Source of the DNA: Nisaea sediminum
Lineage (GTDB): Bacteria; Pseudomonadota; Alphaproteobacteria; Thalassobaculales; Thalassobaculaceae
Assembly: GCF_014904705.1 (NCBI RefSeq)
Contig: NZ_JACZCQ010000006.1
Location: 496,001 to 560,000, forward strand
Direction: 5' to 3'
Length of the DNA: 64,000 nucleotides
In this document: positions 27,624 to 38,678 of the stretch, one piece after another
How the letters are laid out: each line of letters begins with the position of its first letter
How positions within the stretch are numbered: position 1 is the stretch's first letter
Made by a program: the position numbers and the translations under genes
The notes under the pieces: generated by a model
The model's input: only the letters and a program-made list of their open reading frames with translations
What the model was told of the DNA's origin: nothing
Databases searched by the model: none

Positions 27624-27956
27624 TCATTCGGCCGCGGCGCGCGCGCCGTCCGGCGGGCAGAAATGCCTCTGCAGCACCTCGAGCAGGTCGCTGACGGGTC
27701 CTTCGCTCAATGCGTAGTACCGCCGCCGTCCGTCTGCCCTGACGGTGATGAGCTTTTCCTCGGTCATGCGAGCCAGATGCTGGGAGAGCGCCGGCTGGGA
27801 CAGCCGGACAAGACCGGCCAGTTCCGTCACCGTCAGCTCCCCAGCCTCGGCAAGATGGCAGAGCACCATCAGCCGGTTCCGGTTGGCGGCCGCCATCAGA
27901 AAGTCAGCCACTTCGGCTGCTTTCCGGTCCATTGCCTCGATTGGAAGCGCGGGCAT
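27624..27956 (-). CDS. ArsR-family regulator, BigR/SqrR-like persulfide sensor
   Basis: A 110-residue winged-helix repressor with the HTH SQPALSQHLARM (residues 53-64) and wing ADGRRRYYAL. Its only two cysteines are Cys33 (RLMVLCHLAE) and Cys100 (HFCPP), 67 residues apart, nearly the same as the Cys41/Cys107 and Cys42/Cys108 pairs of SqrR and BigR, which form a tetrasulfide or disulfide with sulfane sulfur. It is first in an operon with the rhodanese gene, and a near-perfect AT-rich palindrome lies 25 bp upstream. Persulfide sensing is inference, well supported by residues and context. Confidence 0.85.
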   Translation of the reverse strand: MPALPIEAMDRKAAEVADFLMAAANRNRLMVLCHLAEAGELTVTELAGLVRLSQPALSQHLARMTEEKLITVRADGRRRYYALSEGPVSDLLEVLQRHFCPPDGARAAAE

Positions 27957-27980
27957 CGCCCTATCCTCGCGTGTCAGATC

Positions 27981-28004
27981 ATATATAAGTGATTGCTTAT
28001 ATAT
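27981..28004. promoter_or_regulatory. Palindromic operator of the ArsR/rhodanese operon
   Basis: ATATATAAG (27981-27989) and CTTATATAT (27996-28004) form a perfect 9-bp inverted repeat around TGATTG. It starts 24 bp upstream of the regulator's ATG, so it overlaps the expected core promoter. AT-rich palindromes of this form are the usual operators of ArsR-family repressors, including BigR. Confidence 0.7.
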
Positions 28005-28161
28005 TATTCAGGGACCGCGATTTCAACCCCATCCTTGGAAGGGGAGGAACTGACAATCTGACGAAGGCGCCTGTCGAAGGATTTCCGGCATGCACGGCTT
28101 GGTGATCGCCGGTGGCGCAAACCGGCCGAAGCAGAGAGAGTTCGATGTTCCGGCGGGCCGG

Positions 28162-28764
28162 TCAGGAGCCAAGCGCGGTCCGGCGCCGTTCGTACTCCGC
28201 CTGATCGATATCGCCATTGAGGAAAGCGTTCATCAGGTTCTGCAGGGCGTCCCTGCTTCCCGCTTCGACCGGCGGCCTGCCGGACGCGACCGCCGTCGGG
28301 CGCGGTACGGAGCTGTATGCGGGAGCCGCGGTCACTTGGGCCGCATCCGGCTTCAGATTTCCGTCCTCGTCGAAGCGGGCGGCATATTCCGCCTTCGCCG
28401 TCTCGACATCGAGCGCCATCTGGATATCGCAGCCTTTCTCGCGGCCATACTGAACGAGCGTATCGTTGCGGGCTGCGAGTCCCGTCATCTCCTGGCCCGC
28501 TCCATCCTTCAGGTCGAGCGCGAACAGCGCCGGCCAGAACAGCAGGACCCCGACGGCCCCCACCATCGCATTGCGGCCGGTTCTGTTGCTCGATTCGACG
28601 ACGCGCGACCGAATACCCGCATTGTTGCGGCCGATTTCGCGATCGATCTCGGCGCAGGACATCTTTTCGTCATGCCGCTGGTAGGATTCGACCATTACGG
28701 GCTCGCGGCCTGCGCAGGCCACAAGCGTAAGGACGGCACAGAGTGCCGTTACCCGTCGAAGCAT
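28162..28764 (-). CDS. Lipoprotein of unknown function
   Basis: A 200-residue protein with a lipoprotein signal (lipobox LVAC, Cys17). A conserved-looking block MSCAEIDREIGRNN is followed by a hydrophobic segment (about 66-84), then a Pro/Ala linker, and a C-terminal helix pair LQNLMNAFLNGDIDQAEYERRR that resembles a short SHOCT-like motif. Similar small lipoproteins occur in alphaproteobacteria without known function. Its ribosome-binding site is inside a hairpin directly before the ATG. Confidence 0.7.
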   Translation of the reverse strand: MLRRVTALCAVLTLVACAGREPVMVESYQRHDEKMSCAEIDREIGRNNAGIRSRVVESSNRTGRNAMVGAVGVLLFWPALFALDLKDGAGQEMTGLAARNDTLVQYGREKGCDIQMALDVETAKAEYAARFDEDGNLKPDAAQVTAAPAYSSVPRPTAVASGRPPVEAGSRDALQNLMNAFLNGDIDQAEYERRRTALGS

Positions 28765-28772
28765 GGATGATT

Positions 28773-28800
28773 TCCCCCGGATATTCCGTTCCCCGGGGGA
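28773..28800 (-). promoter_or_regulatory. Hairpin containing the ribosome-binding site of the lipoprotein gene
   Basis: On the minus strand TCCCCCGG and CCGGGGGA (8 bp, perfect) enclose a 12-base loop, and the 3' arm carries the GGGGGA Shine-Dalgarno of the lipoprotein gene, 8 bases before its ATG (28762-28764). It could hold back translation, or it could simply be a terminator of gyrB transcription, though no T-run follows. Confidence 0.5.
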
Positions 28801-28879
28801 ACTTTATCAACGCATACAATCACGGGCAACGGACTGATGAAGTTCAATAATTCGGTCCGCCGCCGTGACTGTCCGCAGA

Positions 28880-31342
<2,463 letters not shown>

Positions 31343-31354
31343 TTACGCAGGTGA

Positions 31355-32578
31355 TCAGTCGGACCGGACCGCGCCGTCCTCGACGGCGAAGAACTGACCG
31401 GCGCCCTCGAGGGACGCGAAAAGCGCGCGGTCGGTACCGGTCATCCAGACCTGCCCGCCGAGCGCGAGGAGAATATCATAAAGCGCGGCCCGGCGGCCGC
31501 TATCGAGATGCGCCGCGACCTCGTCCAGCAGCAGGACCGGCACCGCGCCGGTCTCCTGCGCGCCGAGGCGGGCATGGCCGAGCACGATGGCGATCAGAAG
31601 CGCCTTCTGCTCGCCGGTCGAACAATGCGGCGCCATCATGTCCTTCGGAAGGTGACGCACAAGAAGATCGCTGCGGTGCGGGCCCGGCACCGGGGCCGGC
31701 TCGCTGCCGTTGAGACGCCGCGTGGCTTCGAGCTGCGCCTTCAGATCGTCCTCCACCGCCAGCGCAGGCCGGGTGGCGATATCGGCCTCGACCTCTCCTT
31801 CGAGGGAAAGCTCGGCGCCCGGGAACGGGCCGGAGCCGGCTTCCGTCTCCGCGTTGAGGCGCGCCACCAGACCGGTGCGCGCCGCGGCGATGGCGACCGC
31901 CTTCTCGGCGATGGATTCCTCGAGCGCCGCAAACCAGGCCCGGTCGCGGGTCCCGTTCTTCAAGAGCCGCGCCCGCTCGCGCAGCGCATGGGTATAGGCG
32001 TTCACCCGGCCGGCATGGTCCGGATCGAAGGTATAGACCAGCCGGTCGAGGAAGCGGCGCCGGTTGGAGGCGCCCTCGATGAAGAGCCGGTCCATCTGCG
32101 GCGTCAGCCAGGAGACGGAAAGATGGTCTGCGAGGGCGGACTGGCTTTTCGCCGGAGCGCCGTCGATCCGCACAAGCCGCTTCTCGCCGCCGGAGCGGCC
32201 GTCACCCTCCGGGCCGGGATCCCGTCCGGTACCGATTGAGACCGTGCCCTCGAGCCCCTCCACCTCGGCGGCGACCGCCCAGTTGGCATGGCTGCCATCC
32301 GGCTGCGCGCGTCCGACCTCGGAAATCTGCGCCCGGCGCAGCCCACGGCCGGGAGAGAGGAAGGAGACGGCCTCGAGCAGGTTGGTCTTGCCGGCCCCGT
32401 TCGGGCCGGTCAGGACCACCGCCGGCGCATCGGTCTCGATGCGGGCGGCGGTATAATTGCGGAATCCGGTCACGGACAGGCGGCTGACGCACGGCGAAAC
32501 CCGTCCGGCGCTGATCTCAGCCGGTCCGGGCATCGGTCGGGACATGTCCGTGTTTCGCAATGCGTTCAACATTTCCAT
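31355..32578 (-). CDS. recF: DNA replication/repair protein RecF
   Basis: A 407-residue SMC-like ATPase that loads RecA at gaps with RecO/RecR. Walker A is GPNGAGKTNLLEAV, the signature region contains STGEQKALLIAIVLGHA, and Walker B is VPVLLLDEVAAHLD. The canonical start of the fold (SRLSVTGFRNY) lies about 33 residues in. Alternative ATGs at 32572, 32545 and 32533 would shorten it; none has a strong ribosome-binding site, so the start is uncertain. It follows dnaN by 43 bp. Confidence 0.94.
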   Translation of the reverse strand: MEMLNALRNTDMSRPMPGPAEISAGRVSPCVSRLSVTGFRNYTAARIETDAPAVVLTGPNGAGKTNLLEAVSFLSPGRGLRRAQISEVGRAQPDGSHANWAVAAEVEGLEGTVSIGTGRDPGPEGDGRSGGEKRLVRIDGAPAKSQSALADHLSVSWLTPQMDRLFIEGASNRRRFLDRLVYTFDPDHAGRVNAYTHALRERARLLKNGTRDRAWFAALEESIAEKAVAIAAARTGLVARLNAETEAGSGPFPGAELSLEGEVEADIATRPALAVEDDLKAQLEATRRLNGSEPAPVPGPHRSDLLVRHLPKDMMAPHCSTGEQKALLIAIVLGHARLGAQETGAVPVLLLDEVAAHLDSGRRAALYDILLALGGQVWMTGTDRALFASLEGAGQFFAVEDGAVRSD

Positions 32579-32621
32579 TCGTGCTGGCTCGGCCGCCGGG
32601 CCGCCTGGGACCGGTCCGTCC

Positions 32622-33740
32622 TCAGACGCGCATCGGCATCAGCACGTAAAGCGCGCTCTCGTCATCCTGGTCGAGGATGATCGTCGGCGAGGCCTGATCG
32701 GCGAGCTTGAACACCGCCTTCTCGCCCTCGATCTGACCGGTGATGTCCAGCAGGTATTTCGAGTTGAAGCCGATCTCGAGATCGCTCGCACTGTAATCGA
32801 CCTCGACCTCTTCCTGCGCGGTGCCGTTATCCGGGCTGCTCGCCGAAAGGGTCAGCTGGCCGCTGGTCACGGCGAGTTTCACAGAGCGGGACTTCTCGGT
32901 CGAGATCGTCGCCACGCGGTCCACCGCCTCGGAGAAGCGCTGACGGTCCACATGCAGCATCTTGTCGTTGCCGCTCGGGATCACCCGCTCATAGTCCGGG
33001 AAGGTGCCGTCGATCAGCTTGGTGGTGACCACCGTATCCTCGAAGGCGACACGCAGTTTGGTGTCGGAAAGGGAGACCGTGACATCGCCCTCGACCTCGC
33101 CGATCAGCTTGTAGATCTCGTTCACAGCCTTGCGCGGCACGATCACGCCCGGCATCTCCTCCGCGCCCTGCGGCAGCGGCATCTGCACCCGCGCCAGACG
33201 GTGGCCGTCGGTCGCGACCGCGCGCAGCACCTTGACGCCATTGGCGTCGGCCGCGTGCAGATAGATGCCGTTCAGGTAGTAGCGGGTCTCCTCGGTGGAG
33301 ATCGCGAAACGGGTCCGATCGATCAGCATGCAGATATCGGCCGCGCTGATGACGAAGCTGTGCGGCAGGGCATCGCCGCTGAGGGCGGGGAACTCCTCCG
33401 GCATCAGGGCCGGCAGGGAGAAGTTCGAGCGCCCGGCGCGGATCGTGACCCGGCTGACATCGCCTGTCGCGGCCAGCTCGACATCCGATCCCTCGGGCAG
33501 CTTGCGCACGATATCGTAGAGCGTGTGGGCCGGCACCGTGACGACGCCGGGCTCCGCCACTTCGCAGGCCACGGACTCGACGATGTCCATGTCCATGTCG
33601 GTCGTGCTGAGGGAGAGCCGGCCATCCGCCGCCTTCAACAGAACATTGGACAGAATCGGGATCGTATTCCGCCGTTCCACCACACTTTGGACGTGTCCGA
33701 GAGGCTTCAGCAAAGCCGCGCGATCAATAACGATTTTCAT
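32622..33740 (-). CDS. dnaN: DNA polymerase III subunit beta (sliding clamp)
   Basis: A 372-residue clamp. It begins MKIVIDRAALLKPLGHVQSVVERRNTIPIL and ends ESALYVLMPMRV, both nearly invariant blocks for alphaproteobacterial DnaN, with three similar beta-clamp folds between. It forms the ring that tethers the replicase. It is separated from dnaA by a 185-bp gap with an inverted repeat and is followed by recF. Confidence 0.97.
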   Translation of the reverse strand: MKIVIDRAALLKPLGHVQSVVERRNTIPILSNVLLKAADGRLSLSTTDMDMDIVESVACEVAEPGVVTVPAHTLYDIVRKLPEGSDVELAATGDVSRVTIRAGRSNFSLPALMPEEFPALSGDALPHSFVISAADICMLIDRTRFAISTEETRYYLNGIYLHAADANGVKVLRAVATDGHRLARVQMPLPQGAEEMPGVIVPRKAVNEIYKLIGEVEGDVTVSLSDTKLRVAFEDTVVTTKLIDGTFPDYERVIPSGNDKMLHVDRQRFSEAVDRVATISTEKSRSVKLAVTSGQLTLSASSPDNGTAQEEVEVDYSASDLEIGFNSKYLLDITGQIEGEKAVFKLADQASPTIILDQDDESALYVLMPMRV

Positions 33741-33925
33741 ATTCTTCTACTTATCGGCTGGAACGTTGATCCCCAATTTACCCACCCGCCGGCAGCCATG
33801 GGCCACCATATGAGGCAGGTCCGTGAAACTATAGCACAAGTGCATGGTGCTTGCGGTAGTTTCAAGGGCAAAAAAGTTCGCTTTTCTGACCTATTGGGAT
33901 CGGCGCCGGAAGCGGCCTCCGGGGG
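33741..33925. other. dnaA-dnaN gap with nested inverted repeat
   Basis: No gene in this 185-bp gap. GAAACTA (33825-33831) pairs with TAGTTTC (33857-33863), and inside it AGCAC (33833-33837) pairs with GTGCT (33847-33851). This could be a terminator after dnaA, a leader element of dnaN or a protein site. No TTATCCACA-type DnaA box was seen. Confidence 0.5.
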
Positions 33926-35431
33926 TCAGGATTCCAGCATCCGGCGGAGCAGGTCGACATCGTCGTTGAACTGCTTGTCCAGGCCCCGAAGCTCCTCGAC
34001 CTTCTTCACCGCGTGCAACACCGTGGTGTGGTCGCGGCCGCCAAATTTCCGCCCGATATCGGGCAGCGACTGCGAGGTGAGCTGCTTGGAGAGATACATC
34101 GCCACCTGGCGCGGCCGCGCGATCGCACGCGAGCGGCGGGCCGAGTGCATCTCCGAGAGCCGGATCTGGAAATGGTTCGCGACCTGACGCTGGATTTCCT
34201 CGACGGTGACCCGGCGGTCATTGGCCCGAAGCAGATCCGCCAGGACCTCCTGGGTCATCTCCAGCGAGATATCGCGACCGACCAGCGTCGAATGCGCGAC
34301 GATCCGGTTCAGCGCCCCCTCGAGCTCGCGGACGTTCGAGGAGATCTTGTGCGAGAGGAATTCCAGCACCTTCTCCGGCATCTCGACGCCGAGCCGTTCG
34401 GCCTTCGACTGCATGATACCGAGGCGCAGCTCGTAGTTCGTCGGATGGATATCGGCCACCAGACCCCAGCCGAGGCGGGAGCGCAGCCGCTCCTCCATGC
34501 CTTCGAGGTCGGTCGGCGATTTGTCGGCGGAAATCACCACCTGGCGGTTCTGGTCCACCAGCGCGTTGAAAGTATGGAAGAACTCTTCCTGGGTGGAATC
34601 CTTGCCGCTGATGAACTGCACATCGTCGATCATCAGCAGGTCGACCGAGCGGAACTGTTCCTTGAAGGCGACCGTATCACGGAAACGCAGCGCCCGGATG
34701 AACTGGTACATGAACTTCTCGGCGGAGAGATAGATCACCCGCCGGCGCGGATCCTTCTGCCGGACATGCCAGGCGATGGCATGCATCAGATGCGTCTTGC
34801 CGAGACCGACCCCGCCGTAGAGGAACAGCGGATTGAACGGAACCGCCTCGCTTTCCGCAACCCGGCGGGCCGCGGCGAAGGCCAGTTCGTTCGGCTTGCC
34901 GACGACAAAATTGTCGAAGGTGAATCGCGGATCGAGCGGCGCCTCGAAATCGGGCCGCGCCTCGGGCTCGTAGGCACCCCTCACCGCCGGTGCCGGCATC
35001 GGCGCTCCGATCTCCGCGGCATCGGCAGCAAGGCCTTCGGTCTCGGACGCCTCGGACACCGGTTCGGCCTTGGCCCGGCCCGCGGCAAAGATTGCGATCG
35101 ATTTCACGCCGGGATGTTCGACAGACCAGATCGCGCGCAGACGATCGGAATATTGCGACCGCACCCGGTCGCGCACGAAGGGGCTCGGCGCCCGCATGAT
35201 CGCGGTGCCCTCGTCGATGCCCTCGAAGCTGAGAGGCTTCAGCCAGTTCCGGAAAACCGCATCGCCCAGTTCGGTCCGCAACCGACCGCGCACCCGCGCC
35301 CAGCATAGTTCCTGATCACCGGCCACGTCCGCGGTCATTTGCCCGCTCCCGCCAACATGCCGCCCCGGTCCGAATTCACCCAACACATTCAAACCTCTTC
35401 TTGTCCCCTCTTCCAACGAAGCTTCGGTCAT
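33926..35431 (-). CDS. dnaA: Chromosomal replication initiator protein DnaA
   Basis: A 501-residue initiator if ATG 35431 is used. Domain I begins LCWARVRGRLRTELGDAVFRNWLKPL, Walker A is GGVGLGKTH, Walker B is LLMIDDVQF, the box VII region has NVRELEGALNR, and the domain IV DNA-binding signature is GRDHTTVLHA. A second ATG at 35338, preceded by GGGAGCGGG, would give a 470-residue protein starting just before domain I and is equally plausible; GGTGGGG precedes the longer start. First gene of the replication cluster. Confidence 0.97.
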   Translation of the reverse strand: MTEASLEEGTRRGLNVLGEFGPGRHVGGSGQMTADVAGDQELCWARVRGRLRTELGDAVFRNWLKPLSFEGIDEGTAIMRAPSPFVRDRVRSQYSDRLRAIWSVEHPGVKSIAIFAAGRAKAEPVSEASETEGLAADAAEIGAPMPAPAVRGAYEPEARPDFEAPLDPRFTFDNFVVGKPNELAFAAARRVAESEAVPFNPLFLYGGVGLGKTHLMHAIAWHVRQKDPRRRVIYLSAEKFMYQFIRALRFRDTVAFKEQFRSVDLLMIDDVQFISGKDSTQEEFFHTFNALVDQNRQVVISADKSPTDLEGMEERLRSRLGWGLVADIHPTNYELRLGIMQSKAERLGVEMPEKVLEFLSHKISSNVRELEGALNRIVAHSTLVGRDISLEMTQEVLADLLRANDRRVTVEEIQRQVANHFQIRLSEMHSARRSRAIARPRQVAMYLSKQLTSQSLPDIGRKFGGRDHTTVLHAVKKVEELRGLDKQFNDDVDLLRRMLES

Positions 35432-36020
35432 CTAGTTGCCCCACCCAATAATGACCGGCCAGTCAGACCGTCTTAACCCCGGACGCACTTTCCCCAGCGG
35501 AAATCGCTCCCGGCGACGCCCTGAACTCTTCGGGTTGTGCGAAATAAAACTTCGAAATGCTGAAGTTCTTACTTGGCGCTCGTGGTGAAAGCCTGTCCGA
35601 ACCACAACATATAGCGAGCACCGGAACTGAAGTTTTGAAATTTACTATTCATTTTGTTTGCACCCCAGCGCGGCAACAGGCAGCCAAACTACCCAAGAGC
35701 CCCCCTGTGCGCAACCTAGACTCTGTCCAAAATGACGATTTTTTTTCGTTCCGGGCGCGGATCTTTTCCTTGACAGAATCAATCTCCGCTTTGAATCAAA
35801 GCCTTGAATTCCGTCCTTCAAAGATGACATCGCGTTCCGATTTCATCCTCCGGAAGGAAGTTATTAACATACTGTTTTTAATGAGATTTTATAACTAAAC
35901 GCGCCGCATCGGGGCACCCGGCCAGGCTGCCGGACCGGATTCCGGTCACCAAACCCCAACGAAACTGTCATCGAGCGGTCACGGAAAGCCGTTCCCAGGC
36001 AAACACGGACGGCAAATATG
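35432..36020. other. Long intergenic region upstream of dnaA (possible origin region)
   Basis: About 590 bp without a credible gene between dnaA and the rpsT terminator. It is less GC-rich than its flanks, with an AT-rich stretch at about 35860-35898 that includes GTTAT...ATAAC arms. I saw the inverted repeat AACTTC/GAAGTT (35548-35553, 35562-35567) and the near DnaA box TTATTAACA (7/9), but no TTATCCACA. It must contain the dnaA promoter; whether it is the replication origin is open. Confidence 0.45.
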
Positions 36021-36046
36021 AAAAAGCCGCGGCAAGGGCCGCGGCT
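36021..36046 (-). terminator. Rho-independent terminator of rpsT
   Basis: On the minus strand AGCCGCGG, loop CCCTTG, CCGCGGCT, then TTTTT. The perfect 8-bp stem lies about 32 bp after the rpsT stop codon. Confidence 0.9.
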
Positions 36047-36077
36047 CTTCAATCCAGTCCTGTCGGCGCGACAGAAC

Positions 36078-36344
36078 TTAAGCGGAAATCGCCTTGATGC
36101 GTGCGGACAGCCGCGACAGCTTGCGGGCCACGGTGTTCTTGTGCAGAACGCCCTTGGTCACGCCACGCTGCATTTCGGGCTGCGCGGACTTGAAGGCGGC
36201 CTGGGCCGCTTCCTTGTCCCCGCCGGCAATCGCCGTCTCGACCTTCTTCACGAAGGTGCGGATCCGGCTGATCCGGGCATGATTGACGACCCGGCGCCGT
36301 TCGTTCCGGCGAATACGTTTCTTGGCAGACTGATGTTGCGCCAT
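36078..36344 (-). CDS. rpsT: Small ribosomal subunit protein bS20
   Basis: An 88-residue, very basic protein beginning [18 protein letters not shown], with [19 protein letters not shown] near the end; this is ribosomal protein S20. It binds 16S rRNA in the body of the 30S subunit. It lies between dnaA and an enoyl-CoA hydratase gene, the usual alphaproteobacterial order, and is followed by a strong terminator. Confidence 0.97.
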   Translation of the reverse strand: MAQHQSAKKRIRRNERRRVVNHARISRIRTFVKKVETAIAGGDKEAAQAAFKSAQPEMQRGVTKGVLHKNTVARKLSRLSARIKAISA

Positions 36345-36444
36345 TTGCTTCTAATCCCAGCTCGATGCGCGGAAAATCAAGAGCGCGGCTTATAGACGAG
36401 TGCCCCCGTCGCGTCAACCGCGTAAATCCGACTGATTTCAGGAA

Positions 36445-37221
36445 TCAGCGGTGTTTGAAATTGGGCTGCCGTTTTTCCGCGAATGCCGACATGCCTTCCT
36501 TCTGGTCTTCGGTGGCGAACGTGGCGTGGAACAGCCGCCGTTCGAACTTGATGCCCTCGGCGAGAGTGCTCTCGTAGGCCCGGTTCACGGCCTCCTTCGC
36601 CATCAGCACGGAGGGGCGCGACATGGCCGCGATCCGCTCCGCCGTCTTGATCGCCTCGTCCAGCAGCTCGGCTGCCGGAACGATGCGGCTGACAAGGCCC
36701 GCGCGCTCGGCTTCCTCGGCATCCATCATGCGGCCGGTCAGGCACATTTCCATCGCCTTCGACTTGCCGACGAAACGGGTCAGGCGCTGGGTACCGCCGG
36801 AACCCGGAATGGTCCCGATGGTGATTTCCGGCTGGCCGAACTTGGCGGTGTCGGCGGCAAGGATGAAGTCGCACATCATCGCGACCTCGCAGCCCCCGCC
36901 GAGCGCATAGCCCGCGACCGCCGCGATCACCGGCTTGCGGCAGCGGGTCAGGTCTTCCCAGCCGCTGGTGATGAAATCCTCGCTGAACACGTCGGCAAAG
37001 CTCTTGCTCTGCATTTCCTTGATGTCGGCGCCGGCGGCAAAGGCCTTCTCGCTGCCGGTCAGGACCATGCAGCCGATCTCGTCATCCGCCTCGAAGGCGG
37101 CGAGCGCCTTGCCCAGCTCCGCCATCAGCACGCTCGACAGCGCATTCAGCGCCTTCGGCCGGTTCAGCGTGATCAGGCCGACCGGCCCGCGCTTCTCGAT
37201 TTCAATACATTCATACGCCAT
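36445..37221 (-). CDS. Enoyl-CoA hydratase
   Basis: A 258-residue crotonase. It begins [28 protein letters not shown]; the oxyanion-hole blocks [12 protein letters not shown] and [15 protein letters not shown] are present, with the first catalytic Glu in GGGCE and the second in [18 protein letters not shown]. Both acids expected for a true hydratase are there. ATG 37219-37221 was chosen over upstream ATG/GTG codons because GGGAG lies about 10 bases before it and because it gives the usual length. It hydrates 2-enoyl-CoA in beta-oxidation or related routes. Confidence 0.93.
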   Translation of the reverse strand: MAYECIEIEKRGPVGLITLNRPKALNALSSVLMAELGKALAAFEADDEIGCMVLTGSEKAFAAGADIKEMQSKSFADVFSEDFITSGWEDLTRCRKPVIAAVAGYALGGGCEVAMMCDFILAADTAKFGQPEITIGTIPGSGGTQRLTRFVGKSKAMEMCLTGRMMDAEEAERAGLVSRIVPAAELLDEAIKTAERIAAMSRPSVLMAKEAVNRAYESTLAEGIKFERRLFHATFATEDQKEGMSAFAEKRQPNFKHR

Positions 37222-37274
37222 CGGATCGCTCCCATTCATCCGTATACCGTCCGGCCCTTGGCGGACCGCTCCGG

Positions 37275-37676
37275 TCACCTTGGCAATAAGGAAAACCGGA
37301 CCAGCATTTCTCCGCCGTCCGGTGTGAAATCCAGCGTGAGTCTCTCCCCCTCGCGCTGGAAGCTGTCCTCCCCCGCACCGCTCCAGCCGAGCTGGCCGAG
37401 GGTTTCCGCGTAGAAGGACCGGATCTGATCCGCGGAGACGGGTCCGCGGGCAAAAGCGACAACGATCCGGCCGCTGGCCGCATCGAAGGCAAGCGAGGCA
37501 TCCGGGATCTGTTCCAGACCCGGCATCAGCGGCAGGTCGGCAAAGCCTTCGACAAAACCGTCCGCCGCCGTTCCCGTCCGGGCGAAAGCCAGGAGCAGGA
37601 CCAGAGTCAGCACGCTTGCAAGAGAACGGAGGGCCGGGATCAAAGACCCGCGCCTCATCTGTCGCCGAATAGACAT
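37275..37676 (-). CDS. Secreted hypothetical protein between mutM and enoyl-CoA hydratase
   Basis: A 133-residue protein with a basic N-terminus and a signal-like hydrophobic helix (about 15-36), likely cleaved near TGTAADG. The rest is a small alpha/beta domain with [27 protein letters not shown], a helix ([15 protein letters not shown]) and a final beta strand pair. Similar proteins occur beside mutM in alphaproteobacteria, but no function is known to me. It starts 16 bp after mutM on the same strand and may be cotranscribed. Confidence 0.75.
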   Translation of the reverse strand: MSIRRQMRRGSLIPALRSLASVLTLVLLLAFARTGTAADGFVEGFADLPLMPGLEQIPDASLAFDAASGRIVVAFARGPVSADQIRSFYAETLGQLGWSGAGEDSFQREGERLTLDFTPDGGEMLVRFSLLPR

Positions 37677-37692
37677 GACGGCTGCTTCTACC

Positions 37693-38523
37693 TCAGCGCT
37701 GGCAGCGGGGACAATAGAAAGTCGAGCGCCCGGACTGCACGATGCGGCGGACCGGACCGTGACCGGCCTCGATCGGACAGGCGACGCCCTCGCGATCGTA
37801 GACCTGGAAGGAATGCTGGAAATAGCCGAGCTCCCCGTCCGGACGCTGGTGGTCGCGCAGGGTGGAGCCGCCGGCGAGGATCGCCGCCTCCAGCACCTCG
37901 CGGATCGCCGCGGCGAGCCGCTCGGCCCGCTGGCCCTGCACGTTCGCCGCCTGGCGGAGCGGCGATATGCCGGACCGGAAAAGCGCTTCCGAGACGTAGA
38001 TGTTGCCGAGCCCGGCGACCACCTTCTGGTCCAGCAGCGCCGCCTTGATCGGGGTCCGCTTGCCCTTGAGGGCGGCGGCGAGGGCCGGGCCGTTGAAGGC
38101 GTTGGAGAGCGGCTCCGGGCCGAGCGCCGCGATCAGCTTGTGTCCGGCGAGCCCGGCTTCCGGGATCAGGTCCATGGCGCCGAAGCGGCGGTGATCGTTG
38201 AAGCGGATCACCGTGCCGTCCTCCATGGTGAAGACGATGTGATCGTGCTTCTCCAATTCCGCCGGGCGGACCGTGTCGATATTGACCTTTCCCGACATCC
38301 CGAGATGCCAGAGCAGCACCGTGCCGTCTTCCATATGGACGAGGATGTATTTCGCCCGCCGCGTCATGTGGTCGACGCGCCGTCCCTCGAGACGGGCGAC
38401 GAAATCCACGGGCAGCGGCCAGCGCAGATCCGGCCGCCGTTGCTCGACGCGCGCCAAGCGCCGGCCTTCCATGAAAGGCTGCAGGCCGCGCATCACGGTT
38501 TCGACTTCGGGCAGTTCGGGCAC
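37693..38523 (-). CDS. mutM: Formamidopyrimidine-DNA glycosylase (Fpg/MutM)
   Basis: A 276-residue base-excision glycosylase/AP lyase for 8-oxoguanine. The start is GTG at 38521-38523: it makes Pro the second residue (PELPEVE), which must become the N-terminal catalytic nucleophile, so longer in-frame starts are excluded. Glu3 and the later Lys in HLGMSGK are present. The C-terminal zinc finger ends FYCPRCQR, but its first half reads [10 protein letters not shown]: a single Cys, with His where a second Cys is expected. It diverges from ubiE. Confidence 0.94.
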   Translation of the reverse strand: MPELPEVETVMRGLQPFMEGRRLARVEQRRPDLRWPLPVDFVARLEGRRVDHMTRRAKYILVHMEDGTVLLWHLGMSGKVNIDTVRPAELEKHDHIVFTMEDGTVIRFNDHRRFGAMDLIPEAGLAGHKLIAALGPEPLSNAFNGPALAAALKGKRTPIKAALLDQKVVAGLGNIYVSEALFRSGISPLRQAANVQGQRAERLAAAIREVLEAAILAGGSTLRDHQRPDGELGYFQHSFQVYDREGVACPIEAGHGPVRRIVQSGRSTFYCPRCQR

Positions 38524-38678
38524 GGGCGGCTCCTCGTCCTGGACGCTCGCCTTCTCTCTAGGCGAGCGCGCGGCGTGCGACAAGCGTGCACGCTTCTAGT
38601 GTTGGATTGCGCGTCACTCTGGGCTAGATCACGGAGGGACACGGCGAGGATGCCGGTCGCAATAGCGGGAACATCTCT

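Noticed and set aside
35557-35898. 113-codon open frame upstream of dnaA as a gene
   Set aside because: No ribosome-binding site, no recognisable fold, and an atypical composition; it lies in the AT-richer intergenic region.
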